64,000 nt of DNA from Neospora caninum Liverpool (lineage: Eukaryota > Apicomplexa > Conoidasida > Eucoccidiorida > Sarcocystidae). The stretch is from NCBI RefSeq assembly GCF_000208865.1, contig NC_018387.1, positions 992,001-1,056,000 on the forward strand, read 5' to 3'. Below are positions 22,363-31,646 of this stretch, piece by piece. Position numbers and translations under genes: made by a program. Each line of letters begins with the position of its first letter. The stretch's first letter is position 1. The notes under the pieces were generated by a model. It saw nothing but the letters and a program-made list of their open reading frames with translations, searched no databases and had not been told where the DNA came from.

Positions 22363-24365
22363 TCTATATATTCATATATATAATCGTGCATCGCCAATTC
22401 TACACCAGAGAGCGTGTACAGGCAGTGTTGCCGATTCGGACTTTGTCGGTGCCTTTAGATCTGTGCATCCACAGGCGCAAAGATCTCTTCGTGGAGTTCG
22501 CTGTAACTTCCGTCAAGCACCTTTAATCAGATATATAATTGTAGATTCATATATGTGTGTACCGCCATACGCATATATGCATGCGTCTATGTGTAGTTCC
22601 AAGACTGGGTCAGTGTGACGAGACCTGACGCTCTCTCTGTGTGGGTGCACTTTCCTGTTTATCTATTCTCAGATGTCTGTGCATGTCTCTCTCTACTAGG
22701 CCCTCGCGACGCGAACAGTTGCATGCGGACTCTCTGCTTGCTTCTGTGGTATACGAGGCGGAGGAGACACTTGGTGCATGCGAGACTCGCAAACGCGCCG
22801 GCGCGTCGTGTGTCTGCTGTCTGCGTATAGGAAAGGCCCATGGCTTTGCTCGGGAGGGCTTCTTGCCTTCTTTCTTTTGTTTTTCACTCTGGCGGTTCTT
22901 CTGCAAGCGAAGCGATCGGCCACTCGCGCGTTGCAGATTTTGGCCGCTATCCTCTTCGCCCTCGCTGCAGGCGCCTTCTTCGTTTACGGAACAAAGGTGC
23001 GTCCTCGCTGCTGGTGTCTGCGGCCACACTTCGAACCTTCTCGCGGCAAAGCCGCCTGTCGTCTCTGAATCCACTCCGTCTCATCCGTCCTACTTTCTCT
23101 GGGGCACTGCCCTCGAAAGTCTCGTGTCCCGGGGTGGTCTGTTCTTTCAGGTTGCAAAGAAGCTGTCGGAACGCAGCAAAGCTCCGTCAAGAAAGAAGAG
23201 CATCGTCAGAAGGGTAAGCATTCTCGTTTCGCGCCGCACCCTGGTCCTTTTATCCACCAAGTCCACTCCTTCCTCTCTTGTCTCTCTCCCTATCTCTGCT
23301 CTCTCTCCCTGGCTCTTCTATCTCCTCTCTGTCTCTCCTCCTCTCTTTCTCTCTTCTTCTCTCTGCTCTCTTCCGCTCTTCCTCTCTCTGTCTCTCTTCC
23401 TCTCTAAAGCGCGCGTCTTGGTCGCGTTTCAAGCTCTCGTGAAACTTTTCCCCCTTTTCGTGACCGCCTAAAAAACGCGATTTGATTTTCCGGCCTCCTC
23501 TTTGTCTGTTCGCTCTCTTCTTCCGCGTTCACGCCTCTCCCCCTCGGCGCGTGCGGCCATAGGTCCTCGTTCTCGCCCTCGTCTGCCCGTTTCTCTTCGC
23601 GGCTCGGACGGTCTCGGCTCTCCGAGGCCAAACGCCTCCGACCTTTCCACTGCGCCTCTCCCTGCCTCTCACCTGGCATTCGCAGCCTCTCGTGGAAGCT
23701 GCAGCGGTACGAGACACAGAGAATTCGAAAGAAGAAGAGACTGCGAGGCCTCGACTGAAGGAAAAGGCAAAAACGCAATCCAGGGCTGAAAAACCTTACC
23801 CCCACGAGTTAGGCGTATGTACCTATATGCTATTCATCTGTAACTATATATGTACATATAAAAATGTACATATAAAAATTTACATTTAGAAATGTACATC
23901 TAGAAATGTGCGTATAGACCTATATATATGCATATGTACGCGGTTGTCCCTCCTTTCTCCACTAGGCAAGCGAAGGAAAACGTTTCATCTTTCTGCTCAT
24001 CTTTGCTTTTCTACAGTCGTTTCTGTTTCGTTTCCCCTCTTTCCCCTCTCTCTGTGTGCATGCCTTCGTTTCTTCTCTTCCGACGCCTTCCTCGCTTCAG
24101 GTCTACTTTGTTACGGAGTGGATTCCCGCCCTGCTGATCTTGGTGACGTTCTGGCATCGCAAAGGCATCCGCGCCTCCGTCCGATCGCAGCAGCAGAGAC
24201 AGTTGATGCAAATGCAACAGGAAGGCGACGAGCGAGAGGCAAGCACAATCTGACATATGCATAAAAACATATGGATACACACGTTTGTAGATGCACGCGT
24301 GCATGCATCTATATACGTACATCTTCCATGATGTGCGCGTCTTGGCCAAACACCCACAGAGCATA

Positions 24366-24410
<45 letters not shown>

Positions 24411-24663
24411 GCCGTTTCGCTTTGTTTAGCTCCTGTGTCGACGAGATATCTCCATACGTGAATACGTCTCCAGGCACTCTGCGTATATATATATATATGT
24501 AAATAAGAAATAAACATACAGATGCAGTTGTGGATCTGGGCATGCGCCCGTTGATTCCCCTTCTACGCAGACGTCGGAAGGCAGTGTCAGTCCTCCCTCG
24601 TCTCCCTGAACAGATAGGGAGACCACTGCGCGTCTGCATGCAGTTGTGTCTCTCTGCGTCTGA

Positions 24664-24712
<49 letters not shown>

Positions 24713-25127
24713 TGCGTTTTTCTGTGTTCAAATTTTTGCGTTTGTCTTCAGCATAGCATGGACTCGACGGTTGCGGCTCCGTTGATGCACCAGAACTTCT
24801 ACCCCCTGTTGTCGCCTCCAGCGTATGTCCAGCCTCCTGCGCTCTACGATTTGAACGTTCGTCACAATGCAGCGGGAGGCTCTCAGCGAGTCGGCGCATG
24901 CGTCTCCGGTGTAAGTCTCCCTCGCGCCTCTCCGGCCCTTCATTTCCCTAACACAGAACTCTATTATGCCCCTTTATATATATATATATATGAAGATGCT
25001 CCTGCAGACATATGGCGAAACAGAACGGTACACGCTCACATGCAGCAGACTTGATACAGTCAGTCATCGACTGCAGATCCATATGCCTCTCTCTATATAG
25101 GCTCATGCCTACATATTTATGTCCATA

Positions 25128-25225
<98 letters not shown>

Positions 25226-25534
25226 TAGATATATCGGTATATAGACAAGCAGAAATGCATCTATGTATATGCATGGAACGATGCTTTTATGTGACGGCTG
25301 TTGCGAATAAACGCAGTGGTCTTTGTCGCTGCGCTGTCGAAAGCGGCGGGTCGCCTTTCTCTTGTTTATCACTCGTCCCCTTGGCGATTTTGTGTGTCTC
25401 AGAGCGCCCCGGATGGCGTTGTCTTCCAGTCCTACGCTCCCTATCCTGGCGGCGGAACTTATTCACCAGGCTACGGGATGCCGCCCTACAACGGACCGTA
25501 CTATCAACAGTGCTATCCGCCTCCCGCCCTCTAG
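20808..25534 (+). CDS. THH1/TOM1/TOM3-family seven-helix membrane protein, ~565 aa
   Basis: Exons read 20808-21402, 21928-22228, 22831-22996, 23151-23213, 23563-23706, 24101-24238, 24752-24910 and 25403-25534; phases agree throughout. The plant family members are tonoplast seven-helix proteins that scaffold tobamovirus replication; their normal role and the role here are not established. Membrane segments visible include residues ~8-35, the exon 1/2 junction (SAAILG-ARALSLFLMAWIV), LVFFSALSLIVLFWAKIYY (family motif with FWAxIY), GLLAFFLLFFTLAVLLQA, ILAAILFALAAGAFFVYG, VLVLALVCPFLFAA, and VYFVTEWIPALLILVTFW, which matches the family's last helix (YYLLVEILPS.LVLFILRK). The tail is Gln- then Pro/Tyr/Gly-rich (GYGMPPYNGPYYQQ). 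Intron 6 has a GC donor. Intron 1 is 525 bases, a multiple of three with no stop. The donor of exon 2 (GA|GTCAGA) is the weakest site. Confidence 0.8.
21795..21846 (+). repeat. 16-bp tandem triplication in an intron
   Basis: Three near-identical copies of a tctctcttgcttcgtt unit in the pyrimidine-rich 3' half of intron 1 of the TOM1-like gene. Confidence 0.8.
22273..22359. repeat. Clustered (AT)n microsatellites in an intron
   Basis: Two AT runs (22273-22292 and 22327-22359) joined by CATATA/TGCATC-like DNA in intron 22229-22830. Confidence 0.9.
24368..24409. repeat. (AT)n microsatellite in an intron
   Basis: About 42 bases of alternating AT inside intron 24239-24751. Confidence 0.95.
24665..24709. 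repeat. (AT)n microsatellite in an intron
   Basis: About 45 bases of alternating TA inside the same intron, 40 bases before its acceptor, followed directly by TGCATGC. Confidence 0.95.
25126..25225. repeat. (CTAT)n-(ATAG)n perfect inverted microsatellite
   Basis: About 17 CTAT units switch to ATAG units at 25194/25195, giving a loop-free inverted repeat with arms of about 30 bases (25165-25194 and 25195-25224). It lies in the last intron (24911-25402) of the TOM1-like gene. Confidence 0.9.
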
Positions 25535-27138
25535 ACGCGTCGAACGCCTTTTTTTGCACGACGTTTGACGGTCCTGAGATCGGCTGCTCTGTCTCGCTTC
25601 CCTCCACCGGTGCATTTAACGTTCAAACGACACTGCTCTTATCCCGGACACATTTCTCTACGTTCATACGCATCTCTATTCCTCTGCGCATTTGCATATT
25701 TGCGCATGCGCTTCCGAATGTACACAAATATAGGTACACAGTATGCATGCATATTTATGTCTTTTTATCTCCACATGAATATGTGGAGGGACGTAGACTT
25801 TGTTTTGCTTATCCATCGCGAGGTGCGTCTCCGCTGTGGCTCTGTTACACAAATCGATGTGTGTCGTTTGTTAATCCGTATATGTTTCCATTTGAAGTGC
25901 TGACTTTGGCCTTTCCTTTGTACCTCGCTTCTATACCTGCGACGCACGAACTGCACGCGCTCTGTTTCCCTTCGCCGCCTCCGCGCGACTGGCTGTCGCC
26001 GCTGTTCGGCCAGGCCAGTAGGAAACGCAACTGCGGTTGCAGTTCCCCGCGTTTTCCGACGAAAGAGTCGAAGTTCGTGTGCGGGTTGGCGCCGCTGTCG
26101 ACAGCCAAGAGGCGGGGAACGCAGTTTGGACGCGGCGAAACTGCATATTCAAGATCTGTGCATGCGCAGACAGCCGGCTTCGTTGCGTAGGTCTGTCTTC
26201 GCGCACAGACAGATGCAGAGTTTACGTTCTCCAAGAGTGCTCCCCCCCCCCTGACCTGTTATTTGGCGGGGCGATGGGAACTCGCGTGTGGCTTTCACGA
26301 AGGTTCACAGCGAGACGCACCAGGGGAGGGAAGAAAGATTTTCAGGCGCGTCAGAGCTGCTTGTTTTCCTCTTCTCTTTTGTGCTCTTCTCGCTGGCCAC
26401 GTGTCTCTGAGCGACGCGCCCAAGGCAGTTTCTTCGACGATATCTGCACTGTGCGCTGCGGGTGAGAAGGAGAATGACAGGGAAATTGCGGGAGAGAGAA
26501 CAAGGGGAGAGCGAAGAGAGAGCACAGGGGGAGAGAACAAAAGAGACGACAAGAAAAGACTGGAAAAAGAGGAGAGAGAAGCCTCTAGGAGCGAGAAGAA
26601 AACAGGGGAGAGAACAAGAAGACATTAAGGTGGGACAGTACAACAAGAGAGAGAGGGCGAGAACGCGGAAGCGTACCCTGCGTTAGCGCGCCATCCGAAG
26701 CTCTGCGCTGCTCGACGTCTCTTTGCATGTATCTGTTTTAATGGAAATCTATGCGTGCCGAGGGGGGTGAGAGAGATCTTGGAGACTGGGATCTGTGTTT
26801 TTCTCTCCGTCGGGAGCAAAATCGATTCCTGCCTTTCGAAGCTTCAACCATTTTTGGGGCATATCCAGAAACGTTAAAAGCCTCGCTATTTTCCAACCCC
26901 TGCTCTTGCGTCTTCTTCCTTCCCCTTCCATCTCCTTCCTTCTGTCGTGCTCTGTCTCTCCTCCTTTCTCTCCTTTTTCCTCGTCGTCATGTGTCTCCAT
27001 GCTTTCTTCTGTCCGCTGGGTGGCTCTCTCGCTGGCAGCGCCTTTGAGAGCAAGCGAGTTCGACGAGGAAGGCGCCTTCTTGGAGTGAGCCGTGCTGGAG
27101 CTCCACGAGAGAACAAAATCTTTTCGCAGATGCAGGAC

Positions 27139-27170
<32 letters not shown>

Positions 27171-28220
27171 CTGCGTATATTTTCAGATGCACGCCTTTAA
27201 ATGTATATATCCATCTATATACACAACTGCCTCTGTATGTGCACAAATCCGTGTACGCATACACCGCGTCTATAAAGATGTAGAACCACACCTTCTGTAC
27301 ACCTATCGACAAATATACGAGCTTGTCTATTTGTGCATAGGTGTAGAAATAGAGTTGCTCATATATATGACCCTACATGCAATTTATCGACTGGTTTTAG
27401 ATATCTATGCATGCGCTTATTCAGGGAGCGTGGAGAGTTAGAGCGAAAAGAGCTTGCTGGCGGAGGGCCTTTTCTTGTAGTCACGCGATGTCACCACAGA
27501 CCGAACGTCGATTAAGAGAAACCGGGCATGCGGGATAGCACCTTCCTGCTAAAACGCAGTGTGAACAGCGACGCATGCGTCCAATAAAGACGTCCTGAAA
27601 AACATGTGTCTGCAGGTGTCCCCGCGAAAACATTGAGCGCGAGACATCTCGAAGTCTTCGAGAGAGGAGGCTCTTCTCATGCGGATTTCAGTTCGCCTTT
27701 CCGAAACTCGTCAGCTGGTGTTTCTCGTCACTTTTTGCCAGCAGGAGACTCTACAGTGGCGCATGTCTCGCGTCATCAGTTGTCACATGCTCTCTTTTTC
27801 ATTCAAAAAAAAAACCCCAAAGACGACCTTCAATCCATGCCCAGGAACACCTCGGATAAAAACCTAACCCGCTGCATATGCACGTACCTGTATATGCGTT
27901 GGCATCGATACAAGCGCATATATACATACGTATTTATGGACAGATGGATGTTGATGGAAGTCATTGTCGAGCGATATACCGGACAGTTAGCAATCTCTCA
28001 ATCCGTCACAACCTGCTTTGCCTGTTTCCTCGGGTCTTCACACCCACGTGCATTTGGGTTCATGCATCTACACATATTCCCGTTTTAAAACACACGCATG
28101 CGCCTCTGAATGTTTTGGCTGTCTGTGGCCGATCGTCTGGTGAGGTGTGTAGCCGTAGTTGTTTTCGCGATGACTCTCTGCGAGTTCTTCCGTTTCTTTT
28201 CCTTCTCTCCGTTGCCTTTT
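25535..28220. other. Convergent intergenic region, no convincing gene
   Basis: This is the space between the ends of the TOM1-like and DEK-like genes. It contains AT-rich DNA with many ATGCAT and TATATG words, a purine-rich block (26460-26690) and an AT microsatellite (27143-27170). A minus-strand frame at 26749-27100 reads as a charged helix, but it is antisense to a pyrimidine tract and lacks a supported start. Confidence 0.45.
27143..27170. repeat. (AT)n microsatellite, intergenic
   Basis: About 28 bases of alternating AT between two convergent genes. Confidence 0.95.
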
Positions 28221-30838
28221 CTATTGCCAAACGATGTTGAAGGCACTGGGGATGTCTTCATCGCTGGAGCTCGCGTCGTGGTGTTTCTGGGGACCAGAAA
28301 CCCTCGGCGTTTCTCGCTTCTCGGCCGGCTTGGGGTGTCTCTCGTCCAGCGCGCTTAGCAGCCGCGTCGAGACGAACGGGGCATGCGGGAAAGACGGTTT
28401 CTTCTGAAGCCTGCAGCTGTGAGGGACATCTGTGGGGCCTTCGCGACTCGAGGATTTGTCTCTCCCGGGCGACTTCAATTTCACGAAAAGGAGGGCGTTC
28501 TTCTGGCTGAGGCGCGCACCTTTTTTCCTGGCGTCTCTCTCCGAGCAGAGAGGACTTTCTCGGAACGACGCGCCTGCCTCTGCCTTGTCTCTCCGCGTGT
28601 TTTTTCCCGGGCACTTCGCGCCTCGCTGGCTGTTGCGGGCTCCCTCGCAAATCTCCCTCAGCTCGCGTCTCTCGGTTTCGAGGTCTTGTTGACGACGACG
28701 CAACGCCGCACGAACTGCATGCAGACTGGACAGCTCGAACGGAGCAGCCGATTCCGACTCGGGTTCGCGTCGCCTTCTATCGGTCACTTGGTCGAGAAGG
28801 CGACGAACTGCGCCGACTAACTCGTCCTCGCTTGGAAGCTCTGGATCCGACAGGCGCGAGCTGTGCCGCCTCCCACGGCTCTCCTTGTCTCCTTGCCTGG
28901 CCTCGCGCCGCGCTCGCCGGCTCTGCAGGCGTCCCCGCTCATGAGACGAAAGGCGAGAAGAAGACGAGGAAGCAGTGGAAGAAGAAGACACGCGGCGGAT
29001 TCCGGCTGCCTTCCCACGCCTTTCGCCTCGCGACGCAAAGTGCCTTGTAGACTTCCCGCGAACCGGAGCCGAGGGAGAAGGCGAAGACGAGACAGAAGAG
29101 GAAGAAGAAGAGGAAGAAGAAGAGGGAGAAGAAGAAGGCGACAGAGAGGAACAGTGAGCCTTTCTTCTCGATCGGTGAGTTGTTGGGTGTTTCTTCTTTC
29201 GGTGCCGTTCGTGAGGTGCCTTTTTGGCTGTGATGCTCCTCTCTTTAGGTGTTCCCTTTCTTTCTTCCTTCTTTTCTTTTCGTGGCTTCCCTTCTTCCCG
29301 CGAAGGAGGAGCCCTCTGTTTCTCTTCAGATATGGATCCCCGCGCTTCTGCCGCGTCGCCTCCGGTCTCAGGTTTGGTTACGACAGATGCAGCGCGCGAC
29401 CGCCTTCCCAAGACCCGTTTTTCTTCCTGGCCGTGAAGCGCCTTCTCGATGGGAAGCTGAGGCACGTTCGACGGTCTCTGCCACTCTTGCGTTTGATCCG
29501 AGAACTGTTCCCTCGCCCTTTTCTCTTTCTTCTCCCGCCGGTGATCCCGCGACGGCTGCCGGGACAAAGGAGAAGAACGAGAATGTGCGGAAGCGCTTCT
29601 CTTCCTAGCATCTCCGCGTTTGCCGCCGCGTCGAGTTCGCTCGGCCCTCCCCGCAGCTTCCTCACCTCTACCTCTCTTCCTGTCTTTCGCATGCTTCGCC
29701 CCTTTTTCTTCCCTGCTATTTGACACTGCCGACGAAGCAGAAGAAGGAGAAGAGAGAGAAGAAGAGTGATGAGAAGAGGGAGAAGAAGAGCGATGAGAAG
29801 AGAGAGAAGAAGAGCGATGAGAAGAGCGATGAGAAGAGGGAGAAGAAGAGCGATGAGAAGAGGGAGAAGAAGAGCGATGAGAAGAGAGAGAAGAAGAGCG
29901 ATGAGAAGAGCGATGAGAAGAGGGAGAAGAAGAGCGATGAGAAGAGGGAGAAGAAGAGCGATGAGAAGAGAGAGAAGAAGAGCGATGAGAAGAGGGAGAA
30001 GAAGAGCGATGAGAAGACGAACGACAAGAGGCAGAAGGAGAGAGATGAGAACGAGCGGACGAAGAAGAAAAAGGAGTAGGGGCCGCGTTTTTCCTTTCTA
30101 CTTCTTCCTGCGGCTCAGGAGCCTTGGGATCTTCGAGCTGCTCGAGGAGCACTTGGGGAACCTCTATTTTCTTTGTCTTTCCTGCAGAAATGAAACAGGG
30201 GATGACGCAGCAAAAAGGGTTCCGTATATATATATATATATATGTAGACAGAGACTGAGAGATAGAGATAAGTAGATTAATTAGTAGATAAAAAGACAAA
30301 TGTTAGATGAATGATCAGAGTGATGAGCTATGCTACGCATGTACAATACACATATATCTACATGCCTAAATAGACATATGTATATATGTATATGTCCCCT
30401 TGTAGAATTCCTTCGCTGTGTTGTTTTCAAAAGCGACAGACAGCGGCAGATCGCCTTGGGAACGATTTTAATTGAACTGATAAAGTCGCTTGCGAGACGT
30501 TTGCGCGTCTCACCTGGAGGGGCATGGAGCCCCGCGTCCTGTCCGCCGACGTCCGAACGAGGCGTAGACACCGCTGAACCAAGGCGAGGAGCGTCTTTCT
30601 CTTGCGAAGACCCGGTCGGCTCGTCGCAGAGCTTGAAAAGCGCGCGGCGATTGATGATGTTCTGGAGACGTCGGCGGGCCGGAGAGGACGCGAATGGAAG
30701 TTCAAAGAGAGACGCAAGGTGGTCCCGGTCCTTCCTGCGAAGAGATCCACAGAGGCACCCATTCTCCGGCTTCCGACATGCATAACCTGGAAACACGATG
30801 CTCCCCTGCACGCGCAGATGCGCAGGCGTGAGCGACGG
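28221..30838 (-). CDS. DEK-like chromatin protein, Ser/Arg-rich, 5' end not resolved
   Basis: Two exons are clear on the minus strand: 30838-30514 (start uncertain; other acceptors at 30805 and 30786) and 30181-28221. The donor is CAG|GTGAGA, the acceptor ttctgcag, phase 1. DEK proteins bind DNA and histones and alter chromatin. A DEK C-terminal-like domain lies at about 28640-28845: LPSEDELVGAVRRLLDQV, then a helix pair beginning SSLHAVRAALRRRQQDLE. The segment spanning the first junction (FKLCDE.. then KIEVPQVLLEQLEDP) resembles the SAP-like half of DEK proteins (..FCDVLxIP..LLEFLESP). Between them is a long Ser/Arg/Lys-rich, probably nuclear region that includes a minisatellite. The protein ends SSDEDIPSAFNIVWQ. 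Upstream frames (31000-31330) are ambiguous, and the 1609-residue ORF further 5' could belong to this gene. The DEK call rests on pattern only. Confidence 0.55.
29090..29157. repeat. Purine-rich simple repeat coding for poly-Ser
   Basis: (GAA)/(GAG)-type repeat on the plus strand; the minus strand codes for a run of Ser with single Val/Pro in the DEK-like protein. Confidence 0.85.
29752..30024. repeat. Coding minisatellite, 24-bp and 12-bp units in an 84-bp higher-order repeat
   Basis: The minus strand encodes SHRSSSPS or SHRSSSLS octads plus a short SHRS unit. The order Leu-Pro-Pro-short repeats with a period of 84 bases (for example the junctions at 29814 and 29898). The plus strand is almost pure purine. 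Confidence 0.9.
30225..30243. repeat. Short (AT)n microsatellite in an intron
   Basis: About 19 bases of alternating AT in intron 30182-30513 of the DEK-like gene, followed by TAGATA-like DNA. Confidence 0.9.
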
Positions 30839-30957
30839 CTACGGCGTATGACGAAGATAGCCCCAAGCAACACACGTTTGTGCACGGAGATGCTCCTGCA
30901 GTTTCGGAGGTAGATTTCTACAGATAACATACGCATGCCCAGACACCACTAAGCATG

Positions 30958-30978
30958 CATATATATATATATATATAT
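30958..30978. repeat. Short (AT)n microsatellite
   Basis: About 21 bases of alternating AT next to a GCATGC word. Confidence 0.9.
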
Positions 30979-31564
30979 GCATATACATATGCACATGCGT
31001 GGAAACAGACAAAATCCAGGAACGCCGCTTGGTGAGTGTTGAGTCACGGCTGTGCAGATTGGAGAGAAAAAGAAGCTGAAAAGAGATTTACAGGGAGGTG
31101 CTTGTGCACACGGGAGATCTGCGCTGCGCGGGTCCGTACACAAACTTGTACGCGTCAAGGAACAGTGGGAAGTGCATGCGTGCTTTGTTGCTCTCCAGGC
31201 GCGGAGTTGATTCGTGTGCCTTCGCTGTTCCTGTTGTGTGTTTCCCTCGCGAGATGCGCGCGCGATTTGAAACTCGGACGCTCTTTCCACGGTACGGAAC
31301 GCCTGCCTCCTCAAAAAAAGGCACCTCTCTCCGAGGTCATTAAAAAGGAAAAACGCTTATCAGCCAATACTTGGCGCCAGCCAACAGACAGCCGCGCTTG
31401 CACGTCTGCATCTTTTTACCTTTTCTCCACATTGTGTACAAATCCACGCATGTAGGCAACAGAAGAAAGTGCAGCGACTCCCTTTCCACCTTTCTCTACA
31501 ACGAGAGATGCTCCTACCTACGTCTCCTACTCAAACTACACATCGAAAAAAACTCACGCATACA

Positions 31565-31585
31565 TGTATATATATATATATATAT
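31565..31585. repeat. Short (AT)n microsatellite
   Basis: About 20 bases of alternating AT just 3' of the 1609-residue ORF. Confidence 0.9.
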
Positions 31586-31646
31586 TTGATATATTTTAGA
31601 TATGCATGTGTGTAGGGAGACACGGGCGACGTATATTTTGACGGTC

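Larger units (their letters stand above)
24239..24751 (+). other. GC-AG intron (intron 6 of the TOM1-like gene)
   Basis: The exon ends GAG and is followed by GCAAGC, the standard form of a GC donor, with no GT alternative before the in-frame stop at 24252. The acceptor is tcttcag at 24751. The phase is 0 on both sides. Confidence 0.65.
30839..31646. other. Intron or intergenic DNA 5' of the DEK-like exons
   Basis: It contains AT microsatellites at 30958-30978 and 31565-31585. A minus-strand frame (31088-31324) lacks an ATG, so it could be an internal exon, but its splice phases do not clearly link the 1609-residue ORF to the DEK-like exons. Confidence 0.4.

Noticed and set aside
22778..23068. 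Start of the TOM1-like gene's third exon at an earlier acceptor (22700 or 22640)
   Set aside because: Only the acceptor at 22830 gives a membrane helix in the family frame and a phase that matches exon 2.
26749..27312. 187-codon minus-strand ORF
   Set aside because: Its charged part is simply the reverse of a CT-rich tract and its N-terminal part is AT microsatellite; no start, splice site or domain supports it.
29752..30024. CRISPR-like array
   Set aside because: Units are contiguous with no unique spacers, and the array is in frame inside a eukaryotic exon; it is a coding minisatellite.
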